The notes under the pieces are model-generated. The model was not told the origin of the DNA. It searched no databases and was given only the letters and a program-made list of their open reading frames with translations. From positions 868,001 through 932,000 of the forward strand of contig NZ_JASTWJ010000001.1 in the NCBI RefSeq assembly GCF_030499515.1: DNA of 64,000 nucleotides, written 5' to 3'. A program made the position numbers and the translations under genes. This document shows, in pieces, positions 27,661-35,911 of the stretch (its first letter is position 1; each line of letters opens with the position of its first letter). This DNA is from Streptomyces sp. DT2A-34. Lineage in GTDB: Bacteria > Actinomycetota > Actinomycetes > Streptomycetales > Streptomycetaceae.

Positions 27661-28425
27661 TCACAGGACCTTGGAGAGGAAGGCGCGGGTGCGTTCCTGG
27701 CGCGGGTTGTCCAGGACGGCCAAGGGCGGCCCCTGCTCCACGACGACTCCGTCGTCCATGAACACCACGGTGTCGGCGACCTCGCGGGCGAAGCCGATCT
27801 CATGGGTCACGACGATCATGGTGGTGCCGGTGCCTGCCAAGTCCTTGATGACGTCGAGGACTTCGCCGACCAGTTCCGGGTCGAGTGCCGAGGTCGGCTC
27901 GTCGAAGAGCAGCACCTTCGGTTCGAGGGCGAGCGCGCGGGCGATCGCCACGCGCTGCTGCTGGCCGCCGGAGAGCTGCCGGGGGTAGGCGTCGGCCTTG
28001 TCGGCGAGCCCGACCCGGTCGAGGAGCCGGCGGGCGGTTTCCTCCGCCTCCTTGCGCGGGCGGCGCAGCGCGGAGACGGGGGCCTCGACGAGGTTGTCCA
28101 GGACGGTCAGATGCGGGAAGAGGTTGAAGTTCTGGAAGACGAACCCGATGTTGGTTCGCTGCTTCAGAACGTCCTTCTCCTTCAGCTCGTGCAGCTTGTT
28201 CCCGGCGCGGCGGTAGCCGATGAGTTCGCCGTCGATGCTGATCCAGCCGCGGTCGACCTTCTCCAGGTGGTTGATGGTGCGCAGCAGTGTGGACTTCCCC
28301 GAGCCGGACGGGCCGAGGATCACGGTCACGTCGCCGGCGGGGACCAACAGGTCGACCCCGCGCAGCACCTGGAGGGCACCGAAGCTCTTGTGGACGCCGT
28401 GGACGTCCACCATGACGGCACTCAT
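27661..28425 (-). CDS. Amino-acid ABC transporter ATP-binding protein
   Basis: A 254-residue ATPase: Walker [11 protein letters not shown]-loop [14 protein letters not shown], signature LSGGQQQR, Walker [15 protein letters not shown] and switch His in VTHEIGFA, all intact. Closest to the GlnQ/TcyN group that serves polar amino-acid and cystine importers. Its ATG overlaps the permease stop (ATGA). Confidence 0.92.
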   Translation of the reverse strand: MSAVMVDVHGVHKSFGALQVLRGVDLLVPAGDVTVILGPSGSGKSTLLRTINHLEKVDRGWISIDGELIGYRRAGNKLHELKEKDVLKQRTNIGFVFQNFNLFPHLTVLDNLVEAPVSALRRPRKEAEETARRLLDRVGLADKADAYPRQLSGGQQQRVAIARALALEPKVLLFDEPTSALDPELVGEVLDVIKDLAGTGTTMIVVTHEIGFAREVADTVVFMDDGVVVEQGPPLAVLDNPRQERTRAFLSKVL

Positions 28426-29354
28426 GAGCTCTCCTTCGTCACGAAGCGCCGGGCGCGCTGGAGCGGTGTGGGCGGCGGGGTGCGGTCGGCGCCGCGGGCG
28501 TAGCGGCGCTCCACGTAGTACTGGGCGACCGACAGCAGGGAGGTGAGGAGGACGTACCAGGCAGTGGCGACCAGCAGCAACGGGATCACTCGGCCGTTGC
28601 GGCCGTAGATCACCTGGACCTGGTAGAAGAGCTCGCCGATCGACATCACGTAGACCACCGAGGTGCCCTTGAGCAGGCCGATGATCTCGTTGCCGGCCGT
28701 GGGCAGGATGGCGCGCATGGCCTGCGGCAGCACGATCCGGCGGATCTGCCGGAGCCGGGGAATGCCCAGCGCCGCGGCCGCCTCCAGCTGACCGTGGTCG
28801 ACGGAGAGTACGCCGCCCCGGACGATCTCCGCGGCGTACGCCGCCTGGTGCAGGGTCAGCCCGATGAGGGCGGCGCCCATGGTGCCGATGAGGGCGTTGC
28901 TGTCGACGGACCAGAACACCGGGCCGAAGGGGATGCCGACGCCCAACTCCTCGTACAGCGCACTGAGGTTGAACCAGAACACCAGCTGGACGATCATCGG
29001 GATCGACCGGAAGATCCAGATGTAGGTCCAGGCGACGGTCGACAGCACCGGACTGCGGGACAGTCGCATGAAGGCGATCACGGTGCCGAGGAGGAAGCCT
29101 AGGACGGTGGCGTAGGCGGTGAGCTGGAGGGTCACCCACACCGCCTGGACGATCGCCTCGGAGAAGACGTAGTCACGGAAGACGTGCCACTCCCAGACGG
29201 GGCTGGTGGCCAGGCCGTGGGTGAACTGGGCGACCAGCACGATCACGGCGACGCCGGCGGCCCAGCGGGCGTGGTGGCGGGCGGGTACGACCTTCAACTC
29301 TACTGGGCGCTCGGCCCGTTGGGTGATCGATTCGGTGAGGGTGTCGCTGCTCAT
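28422..29354 (-). CDS. Amino-acid ABC transporter permease
   Basis: A 310-residue HisM/GlnP-type permease. After an amphipathic N terminus and one helix it carries the usual core [14 protein letters not shown], and the cytoplasmic coupling loop [20 protein letters not shown] that contacts the ATPase. Ends with [10 protein letters not shown], nearly the same as the permease at 32535, showing a duplication. Part of the LLM-GNAT-SBP-permease-ATPase-SBP unit. Confidence 0.9.
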   Translation of the reverse strand: MSSDTLTESITQRAERPVELKVVPARHHARWAAGVAVIVLVAQFTHGLATSPVWEWHVFRDYVFSEAIVQAVWVTLQLTAYATVLGFLLGTVIAFMRLSRSPVLSTVAWTYIWIFRSIPMIVQLVFWFNLSALYEELGVGIPFGPVFWSVDSNALIGTMGAALIGLTLHQAAYAAEIVRGGVLSVDHGQLEAAAALGIPRLRQIRRIVLPQAMRAILPTAGNEIIGLLKGTSVVYVMSIGELFYQVQVIYGRNGRVIPLLLVATAWYVLLTSLLSVAQYYVERRYARGADRTPPPTPLQRARRFVTKESS

Positions 29355-29360
29355 GGGTGG

Positions 29361-30302
29361 TCACCTGTGCTCGGGCGGGTTGATCCGCGACGCGTCGATC
29401 GCGGAGGCGGAGGTGCCCCACTTCGCGAGGATCCGGGCGTAAGTGCCGTTCCCGATCAGCTCGTTGACGGCCGCCTGGAAGGCCTTGGTGAGTGGGGAGC
29501 CCTTCTTGAAGGCGAAGCCGACGTCGAGGCGGTGGAACTCACCCAGGAACGTGGTCTGCGACGCCGGCTGGGCCGCCTGGTGGCGCAGGCCGTTGATCGT
29601 CGACATGATCACGTCGATACGGCCCTGCTGGAGCGCGGTCAGCGTCGCGGCGTTCTCCGAGTAGACCTTCACGTCGTACGGTTTCCTGCCCGCCTCGGCG
29701 CACACGCCCTTCTGTGCGGTGAGGGTCGCCTCGAAGGTGGTTCCGGCGCCGGTGCCGATGGTCAGCCCGCACAGCTCGGTGAGATCGGTGACCTTCGACT
29801 TGAACGCGGTGTTGCCCTTCTTCACCGCGAAACCCTGGCCGTCGTTGATGTAGGTGACGAAGTCCATGGTCTTCAGGCGATCGCTCGTCACCCCGAAGTT
29901 GCCGGTGCCGAAGTCGTACTTGCCGCTGCCGAGGGCGGGCAGGATCGTCTCGAACGAGGCGTCCTGGCGCTCCAGCCGCACGCCGAGCACCTTGGCCACC
30001 GCGTCGGCGAGGTCGATGTCCTGGCCGGCGGGCGCCTTGTCGGTGCCGTTCGGGTAGTACGCCCCGGGCGGGAAGCCGATCGAACTGCCGACCCGCAGCG
30101 TGCCCGACTTGCGTACGCCGGAGGGCAGCAGGGTCGCGACGGCGTCCACCTTGTGTACGGCCGCGACCGGGTCGTCGGTCGGCGCGGAAGAGGCGCCCAC
30201 GGCCGCAATGCCGTCGGAGCCGCAGGCGGTCAGCGCGAGCAGGGGCAGCAGGGCGAGGGCGGCTGTGCTGCGCAGGCGGGTGCTGATGGGGCGGAGGTTC
30301 AC
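29361..30302 (-). CDS. Amino-acid-type ABC substrate-binding lipoprotein
   Basis: A 313-residue binding protein with lipobox LLALTAC. Landmarks: VGSSIGFPPGAYYPNGTD, GQDIDLADAVAKVLGV, YDFGTGNFGVTSDRLKTMDF and a C-terminal LIGNGTYARILAKWG. Its GTG overlaps the acetyltransferase stop and its stop is 6 bases before the permease start, so all are one transcript. Context suggests uptake of cysteine derivatives. Confidence 0.87.
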   Translation of the reverse strand: MNLRPISTRLRSTAALALLPLLALTACGSDGIAAVGASSAPTDDPVAAVHKVDAVATLLPSGVRKSGTLRVGSSIGFPPGAYYPNGTDKAPAGQDIDLADAVAKVLGVRLERQDASFETILPALGSGKYDFGTGNFGVTSDRLKTMDFVTYINDGQGFAVKKGNTAFKSKVTDLTELCGLTIGTGAGTTFEATLTAQKGVCAEAGRKPYDVKVYSENAATLTALQQGRIDVIMSTINGLRHQAAQPASQTTFLGEFHRLDVGFAFKKGSPLTKAFQAAVNELIGNGTYARILAKWGTSASAIDASRINPPEHR

Positions 30303-30829
30303 TGGTCGGGGGCCCTTCCCGTGCGTTCCCGGACGGCGAGGTCCCGGACTGCGAGGTGCTTTTCGAATGGCAGCGGGCCGATGGTTTCGGGGTCGGCCTC
30401 CGTGTCGAAGAGCGGTGTGTAGCCGGTGGCCAGGTACAGACGGCGGGCCTCGGGCTGGCGTGGCCCGGTGGACAGATAGATCCGCCGGTAGCCGCGGGCG
30501 CCCGCCTCCCGCTCCAGCTCGCCGATGACGCGCCGGGCGAGGCCGCGGCGGCGGTGCGCGGAGTGAGTCCAGATCCGCTTCAGCTCGGCCGTGGTCGCGT
30601 CGTACCGGCGGAAGGCGCCACCGGCGACGGGCTCGCCGCCCTCCAGCAGCAGGAGCAGCAGACCGCCGTACGGTTCGGTGAACTCCTCGTCCGGATAGCG
30701 GGAGATCTCGGCGTGCGCGTCCTTGCCGTAGCGCGTGGAGTACTCGTGGCCGAGTTCGCGCAGCAGGGGCTCGACCCGGGCGTCGGAGACGGGCACCTCG
30801 ATGACCGTCAACTCCGGTGCGGAGGTCAT
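30299..30829 (-). CDS. GNAT N-acetyltransferase in the sulfur-amino-acid operon
   Basis: A 176-residue acetyltransferase. Motif A appears as LKRIWTHSAHRRRGLARRVI, and the C-terminal region as EARRLYLATGYTPLF. N-terminal half (ELTVIEVPVSDARVEPLLRE) fits GNATs. It sits between a flavin monooxygenase and a cystine-type ABC importer, overlapping both by 4 bases. The same trio (acetyltransferase, monooxygenase, importer) is found in the B. subtilis yxe and ytm operons, where S-modified cysteines are N-acetylated before cleavage. Such a role is inferred here. Confidence 0.83.
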   Translation of the reverse strand: MTSAPELTVIEVPVSDARVEPLLRELGHEYSTRYGKDAHAEISRYPDEEFTEPYGGLLLLLLEGGEPVAGGAFRRYDATTAELKRIWTHSAHRRRGLARRVIGELEREAGARGYRRIYLSTGPRQPEARRLYLATGYTPLFDTEADPETIGPLPFEKHLAVRDLAVRERTGRAPDQ

Positions 30830-31953
30830 CCGTTCACCGCCGCGAGGGTCTGTGTCCCACGCGCCGCCCGCTCGGCGTCGCGCTTGGCGACCTCCTCGCG
30901 GACGATCGGGACCACGTGCCGACCGAAGTCGATGGCGTCGCCCAGCAGGTCGTAGCCGCGCGCGGAGAGGATGTCGACGCCGAGGTCGTAGTAGTCGAGC
31001 AGCGCCTGGGCGACCGTCTCCGGCGTGCCGACCAGGGCGTTGGAGTTGCCCGCGCCACCGGTCGCGGCGGCGGTCGGGGTCCACAGGGCGCGGTCGTAGC
31101 GCTCGCCCGCCTCGGCGATGGCGATCAGCCGCTGCGACCCGGCGTTCTCAGGTGCGCCGCTGCGGTGGTGCCGTACGAGTCCCGCCTCGCGCCGCTCCCG
31201 GATGGCGCCGACCGTGCGGTGGGCCTTTTCCCAGGCCAGTTCCTCGGTCGGCGCGATGATCGGGCGGAAGGCGACCTGGATGCGCGGCAGGTCGGTGCGG
31301 CCCGCGGCCTTCGCGGCGGCCTTCACGTTCTCGATCTGCTCGGCGGTCTTCGCCAGGGGCTCGCCCCACAGGCAGTAGATGTCGGCCTCGGCACCCCCGG
31401 CGGCGTACGCGGCGGTCGACGAGCCGCCGAACGAGACGTCGGGGCGGGGCTGTTGGACCGGGAAGACGTCGCTGACGAAGTCGTGGAAGCGGTAGTGCTC
31501 GCCCTCGTGGTCGAAGGGCTCGTGTGTGGTCCAGATCTTCTTGACGATGCGGATGTACTCACGGGTGCGGGAGTAGCGCTCGTCCTTGGTGAGGGTGTCG
31601 CCCTCACGCACCTGTTCGTGGTCGTTGCCGCCGGTGATGAAGTGCACGGTCAGCCGGCCCTCGCTGATCCGGTCGAGGGTGGCGAACGTCTTGGCGGCGA
31701 AGGTGGGGTACGAAACGTTGGGCCGGTGGGCAAGCAGGATCTGGAGGCGCTCCAGCCGGCTCGCGATGTACGCGGCGGCCGGGGCCGGGTCCGGCGATCC
31801 GGAACCGTAGGCGAACAGCACCCGGTCCCAGTCATGGTCCTCGTGCGCCCGGGCGAGCCGGAGCGTGTACTCCTTGTCGAACGCGGCGCCTGAGCGCGGC
31901 GTGGTTTCGGAGCCGTCGTTGGTGGCGGCGATACCGAGGAACTCCACGGGCAT
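30826..31953 (-). CDS. LLM-class flavin-dependent monooxygenase (SsuD-like)
   Basis: A 375-residue luciferase-like enzyme. Landmarks: MPVEFLGIAATNDGSET, WDRVLFAYGSGSPDP, RLTVHFITGGNDHEQVREGD, DVSFGGSSTAAYAAGGA and DILSARGYDLLGDAIDFGRH. The GGNDHEQ loop is the alkanesulfonate-monooxygenase type. First structural gene after the leader peptide at 32274 and overlapping the acetyltransferase gene (ATGA). ATG 31953 is chosen from the family N terminus. Possible substrates: sulfonates or N-acetylated S-substituted cysteines. Confidence 0.87.
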   Translation of the reverse strand: MPVEFLGIAATNDGSETTPRSGAAFDKEYTLRLARAHEDHDWDRVLFAYGSGSPDPAPAAAYIASRLERLQILLAHRPNVSYPTFAAKTFATLDRISEGRLTVHFITGGNDHEQVREGDTLTKDERYSRTREYIRIVKKIWTTHEPFDHEGEHYRFHDFVSDVFPVQQPRPDVSFGGSSTAAYAAGGAEADIYCLWGEPLAKTAEQIENVKAAAKAAGRTDLPRIQVAFRPIIAPTEELAWEKAHRTVGAIRERREAGLVRHHRSGAPENAGSQRLIAIAEAGERYDRALWTPTAAATGGAGNSNALVGTPETVAQALLDYYDLGVDILSARGYDLLGDAIDFGRHVVPIVREEVAKRDAERAARGTQTLAAVNG

Positions 31954-32196
31954 GGACGTGACCTTTCGGGAGATGCGAGCGCCTGGACGGCAGGCAGGCA
32001 TGACTGAACTGCCTTGCGTGGAGGCATGAGTGATTACTCGTCAGGCGACGGCTGACGGTTTCAGTACGGGCGTGACGACGCCGGGCGTCGGTGAAGACGG
32101 AAGGCGGCAGTGCGGCGGCAGCGCGCGAAGAGAGAGCTCGGCCCGCGACGGGGGCACCGAGGGAGGGAAAGGCCGGTCAGACGGCCCGCTGCCGAG

Positions 32197-32274
32197 TCAG
32201 GCGCAACACGCCGCGGACCACACTCGACCGAAGTCGATGTGATCGCGCGAGACCAAGCGCTGCTGGGCAGTCAT
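32197..32274 (-). CDS. Leader peptide (25 aa) of the LLM/ABC operon
   Basis: MTAQQRLVSRDHIDFGRVWS then AACCA. Same SR(R/D)HIDFGR core as the other leaders and two adjacent Cys codons close to the stop. The 243 bases between it and the monooxygenase gene hold no other gene and may form the attenuator. Confidence 0.75.
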   Translation of the reverse strand: MTAQQRLVSRDHIDFGRVWSAACCA

Positions 32275-32280
32275 GCGACC

Positions 32281-32310
32281 AATTGAGCAGTACATCGCGC
32301 TTCCCGTCAA
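32281..32310 (-). promoter_or_regulatory. Promoter of the leader at 32274
   Basis: -35 TTGACG (32310-32305), 18-base spacer, -10 TCAATT (32286-32281), with the ATG only 6 bases further. Same geometry as the promoter at 26073-26102. Confidence 0.5.
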
Positions 32311-32359
32311 GCAGCTCCCGGATGCCGGAACGCCTGGACAGCCGTCTGCGGGCGCGCTG

Positions 32360-32390
32360 TTGACACATCGACGGCATGGGCACATACGAT
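32360..32390 (+). promoter_or_regulatory. Candidate promoter of the permease/flavoprotein unit
   Basis: TTGACA (32360-32365) and TACGAT (32385-32390) with a 19-base spacer, pointing to the permease gene 145 bases downstream. Confidence 0.35.
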
Positions 32391-32534
32391 CGACGGCGGA
32401 TCGGCTCCGCGTTGCGCGGCAGCCTCTCCGGCCGCGTTGAGGGACGCGGCGAGCGTGACGACACCCAGCCCCGGCCGCACCGAGTGCCACTGGGGTCACC
32501 CACGCCTGCGTTCCCTCCCCCGGAGAGCCTCCCC

Positions 32535-33551
32535 ATGATCACCTCGCCCGATCTCACGTCCGGCCCAGCAACGAAGAGTCCCCCTCTGGTCGGCGTCGAC
32601 CCGCCGCGGATCGTGCCGCGTCGGCACGTCGGCCGGTGGCTCACCGCCACCGTCGCTCTGCTGCTCTTCGCGATGGCGCTCAACTCCGTCGTCCGCAACG
32701 AGTCCTTCCAATGGAACGTGGTGGGCCGGTACTTCACCACCAGCGCCGTACTCGACGGGCTGCTGCTCTCCCTGTGGCTGACCGCCGCGGTGATGGTGCT
32801 CGGCTTCCTGTTCGGCACCGTGCTCGCGGTCATGCGGCTCTCCGCCAATCCGGGGCTGCGCACGCTGAGTTGGGGCTATGTGTGGATCTTCCGGTCCACG
32901 CCGTTGCTGGTGCAGCTGCTGTTCTGGTTCAACATCGGCGCCCTGTATCCGACACTCGGCCTCGGTGTCCCGTTCGGCCCGCAGCTCCTCACCGTCAAGA
33001 CGGTCAATCTGCTCGGCCCCACCCTCACCGCGGTCATCGGCCTGACCCTGCACGAAACCGCCTACGCCGCCGAGGTCGTGCGTGGCGGCATCCTCTCCGT
33101 GGACGCCGGGCAGACCGAGGCCGCCCAGGCGCTCGGGCTGAGCAGAATCCGCACCCTGCGCCGGGTCGTCGTCCCGCAGGCGATGCGCTCCATCGTGCCC
33201 ACCGCCGGGAACATGCTGATCGGCACCCTCAAGGGCACCAGCATCGTCAGCGTGCTGGCCGTGCACGACCTGCTCTATTCGGTGCAGCTGATCTACAACC
33301 AGACCTACCAGGTCATCCCGCTGCTGATGGTCGCCACCCTCTGGTACATAGCGGTCACCACGGTGCTCGGCGCGGGTCAGTTCTACGTCGAGCGGTACTA
33401 CGCGCGCGGCAACTCCCGCACCCTGCCGCCCACTCCGCTGCAACGGCTGCGCGGCCAACTGGCCGCCGTTCGCCTCCGGTTGAGCGCGGCGACAGCTGCC
33501 GACGCCCGCCAGGCGATCGACGCCCGTCCCACGGTCGGCGGTGACCGGTGA
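32535..33551 (+). CDS. Amino-acid ABC transporter permease, second copy
   Basis: A 338-residue GlnP-type permease with core FRSTPLLVQLLFWFNIGALY, coupling loop EAAQALGLSRIRTLRRVVVP and C-terminal YYARGNSRTLPPTPLQRLRG, closely matching the 28422 permease. About 40 extra residues trail at the end. No ATPase or binding protein follows on this strand, so it may share those of the divergent operon. ATG 32535 has GGAGA upstream. It overlaps the next gene (GTGA). Confidence 0.88.
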   Translation: MITSPDLTSGPATKSPPLVGVDPPRIVPRRHVGRWLTATVALLLFAMALNSVVRNESFQWNVVGRYFTTSAVLDGLLLSLWLTAAVMVLGFLFGTVLAVMRLSANPGLRTLSWGYVWIFRSTPLLVQLLFWFNIGALYPTLGLGVPFGPQLLTVKTVNLLGPTLTAVIGLTLHETAYAAEVVRGGILSVDAGQTEAAQALGLSRIRTLRRVVVPQAMRSIVPTAGNMLIGTLKGTSIVSVLAVHDLLYSVQLIYNQTYQVIPLLMVATLWYIAVTTVLGAGQFYVERYYARGNSRTLPPTPLQRLRGQLAAVRLRLSAATAADARQAIDARPTVGGDR

Positions 33552-35515
33552 GCGGCACCCCTTCCGCGGCCGTCCTGGTCGTCGTCGGCGCGGGACCGCG
33601 CGCCACGGGGCTGCTGGAGCGCATGGCCGCCAACGCGCCCGAACTATGGGACGGGGGAAGGGGGTTGCGGATCCATTTGGTGGACCCGCACCCGCCCGGC
33701 CCGGGGCGGGTCTGGCGGCGGGAACAGTCCGCACTGCTGCGGATGAACTCCATGGCCGAGGACGTCACCATGTTCACCGACGAGTCGTCGACCATCGACG
33801 GCCCGGTACGACCCGGCCCCTCGCTGGCCGAGTGGGCCGCCCAGTTCTCCGGCCGTGGCCCGCGCCACGCCCCGTACATCCAACCGGCCGACCCGGAGGT
33901 GCTCGCCGAACTGCGCACGCTCGCCGGGGCCGACTTCCCCACCCGCCGCGCCCAGAGCGCCTACCTGGACTGGGTCTTCCGCAGGGCGCTGGCCCAGCTG
34001 CCGCCCAGCGTCACCGTCGAGTGGCACCGCACCACCGCGACCTCCGTCACCGGCCCGCCGGACGGCCCGCAGCAGGTACACCTGGCCGACCGCACCACCC
34101 CGCTCACCGCCGACCTGGTGGTCCTCGCCCAGGGCCACATCGGCTCCACCCCCGCCGCCGAGCACCGTGACCACGCCGCCTTCGCCCGCCGCCACGGCCG
34201 CTTCCACCTCCCGCCGGAGTTCTCCGCCGACGCCGACCTGTCCGCGCTGCGCCCCGGCGAACACGTCGTGCTGCGCGGCTTCGGGCTGGCCTTCATCGAC
34301 CTGATGTCCCTGCTCACCGAGGGCCGCGGCGGCACCTATCGCACCGAGGCGGACGGCAGCCTCACCTACCTCCCGTCCGGCCGCGAGCCCGTCCTCCACG
34401 TCGGATCGCGGCGAGGGGTGCCGTATCACTCCAAGACCCGCTACCGACTCCAGGGCCCCCGGCCACCGCTGCCGAGGCACTTCGGCCCGGAAGCGGTCGA
34501 CGCGCTGCTCGCCGAGGGCCGCCCGCTGGACCTGCGGCGGGACGTGTGGCCGCTGATGGCCAAGGAGATCGGCTTCGGCCACTATCACGAGCTCTTCCAC
34601 GCCCACCCCGAGCGCACCACCCTCCCCTGGCCGGACTTCGTAGCCGCGTACGACCGCCTGGACTGGTACGCCGACGAGATGGCCGCCCTCGTCGCCACGG
34701 CCGTGCCCGACCCGGCGGACCGCCTGGACTTCGAGACCCTGGACCACCCCTTGGACGGCCTCGCCTTCGACACGCCGGACGACCTCCAGGACCACCTGCG
34801 CGACCACATCGCCCGGGACGTCGACCGCCGCGAGGATCCGCGGTTCAGTGCCGACCTCGGGGCGTTTTTCGCCCTCCTCTCCCTCTACGGCCAACTGCCC
34901 CGCCTGGTCGCCGCGGGTCGGCTGACCGGACGGTCCGTCGCCGAGCAACTCGACGGCTGGTGGCACGGGTTCTTCAGCTTCCTGGCCTCCGGCCCGCCCG
35001 GCTTCCGCCTGCGTCAGCTCCTCGCGCTCTCCCGGGCCGGGATCGTCCACTTCCTGGGCGCCCGCGTCCGGATCGGCACCGACGAGACCACCGGCACCTT
35101 CACCGCGACCAGCCCCAGCGTCCCCGGCCACACCCTGCACGCCACCGCGCTGATCGAGGCATACCTGCCCCGCCACTCCCTCGACCGCACCGAGGACCCC
35201 CTCCTGCGCGATCTGCACGGGGCCGGCGCCCTCACCGAGGAGGTCATCGCCGACCACACCCACACCCACCGCTCCGGGCTGCTCGCCGTCTCCCCGGCGA
35301 ACGCCCACGTCATCGACCCGTCGCTCGGCGGCACACACCCCCGCCGCATCGCCCTCGGCGCCCCCACCAACAGCCGGGCCGTCGCCGCTTTCGCCCGCCC
35401 CCGCACCGACGCCCCCGCCTTCCGGCAGAACGACGCGGTGGCCCGCGCGCTGCTGCGTGCCCTCGACTCCGAGGCTCCCATCTCAGAAAGAGAGATGCCC
35501 GAGTCCACTATGTGA
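33548..35515 (+). CDS. FAD/NAD(P)-binding oxidoreductase of the NAD_binding_9 type
   Basis: A 655-residue protein. N-terminal dinucleotide fold VLVVVGAGPRATGLLERMAA, then NSMAEDVTMFTD and YIQPADPEVLAEL, with a second site near DLVVLAQGHIGSTP. The C-terminal half is helical (LGAFFALLSLYGQLPRLVAA) with a last FAD-contact region SLGGTHPRRIALGAPTNSRA. These large proteins resemble flavin monooxygenases but their reaction is not established. Overlaps the permease gene by four bases, so it belongs to the sulfur/amino-acid unit and may act on the imported substrate. Confidence 0.75.
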   Translation: MSGTPSAAVLVVVGAGPRATGLLERMAANAPELWDGGRGLRIHLVDPHPPGPGRVWRREQSALLRMNSMAEDVTMFTDESSTIDGPVRPGPSLAEWAAQFSGRGPRHAPYIQPADPEVLAELRTLAGADFPTRRAQSAYLDWVFRRALAQLPPSVTVEWHRTTATSVTGPPDGPQQVHLADRTTPLTADLVVLAQGHIGSTPAAEHRDHAAFARRHGRFHLPPEFSADADLSALRPGEHVVLRGFGLAFIDLMSLLTEGRGGTYRTEADGSLTYLPSGREPVLHVGSRRGVPYHSKTRYRLQGPRPPLPRHFGPEAVDALLAEGRPLDLRRDVWPLMAKEIGFGHYHELFHAHPERTTLPWPDFVAAYDRLDWYADEMAALVATAVPDPADRLDFETLDHPLDGLAFDTPDDLQDHLRDHIARDVDRREDPRFSADLGAFFALLSLYGQLPRLVAAGRLTGRSVAEQLDGWWHGFFSFLASGPPGFRLRQLLALSRAGIVHFLGARVRIGTDETTGTFTATSPSVPGHTLHATALIEAYLPRHSLDRTEDPLLRDLHGAGALTEEVIADHTHTHRSGLLAVSPANAHVIDPSLGGTHPRRIALGAPTNSRAVAAFARPRTDAPAFRQNDAVARALLRALDSEAPISEREMPESTM

Positions 35516-35566
35516 AAAGCCTCTTGGGGTGAGCGCCGCCTTCTGCCACGATCCCCATCAACCAGG

Positions 35567-35583
35567 TAGGAAAACTAGGAATC
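35567..35583 (+). promoter_or_regulatory. Candidate Rrf2 operator 3
   Basis: TAGGAAAACTAGGAATC matches TAGGAAATCTAGGGAAT at 22408 with few changes. It is just upstream of a G13 tract and the leader peptide of the sulfonate importer. Confidence 0.5.
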
Positions 35584-35586
35584 CGT

Positions 35587-35599
35587 GGGGGGGGGGGGG
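35587..35599 (+). repeat. Homopolymer tract of 13 G
   Basis: Thirteen consecutive Gs, followed by TGGGGTGG, between the operator and the leader start. Such a run is prone to slippage and would change promoter-to-start spacing; it is also a place for sequencing error. Confidence 0.9.
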
Positions 35600-35609
35600 T
35601 GGGGTGGCC

Positions 35610-35711
35610 ATGCTCATGCAGGACCACACAGACCTTTCGCTCCCCCTCCTGACCTCGCGTCGCCACATCGACTTCGGCCGTACGTCCAGCGCCATCTGTC
35701 AGTCCGCCTGA
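35610..35711 (+). CDS. Leader peptide (33 aa) of the sulfonate ABC operon
   Basis: The frame begins MLMQDHTDLSLPLLTSRRHI and continues DFGRTSSAICQSA. The PLLTSRRHIDFGR core is shared with the leader at 20439 and in part with those at 26065 and 32274. One Cys codon lies near the end. A second ATG at 35616 is equally possible. Precedes ssuABC by 200 bases. Confidence 0.75.
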   Translation: MLMQDHTDLSLPLLTSRRHIDFGRTSSAICQSA

Positions 35712-35771
35712 GACCCGCCGCAGTACCGGCCGCACCACCGCCCGCACCTCCGCTCCGCCACCGCGCTCCCC

Positions 35772-35790
35772 GCCGTCCCGCCGGGACGGC
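35772..35790 (+). promoter_or_regulatory. Hairpin in the ssuA leader region
   Basis: GCCGTCCC and GGGACGGC form a perfect 8-bp stem with a 3-base loop, 61 bases after the leader stop. Candidate attenuator or terminator. The remainder of 35712-35911 shows nothing else. Confidence 0.4.
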
Positions 35791-35911
35791 CGACGCGTGG
35801 CGTGCCTGTGCGCTCCAGAAGGTTCTTCGGCCTCGGCGCCGATCCGCCGCCTGACCTGCCGTACCCCTTGCCGTTGTCCCCCTGATCGACCACGCCTGAG
35901 AGGACACCTCT

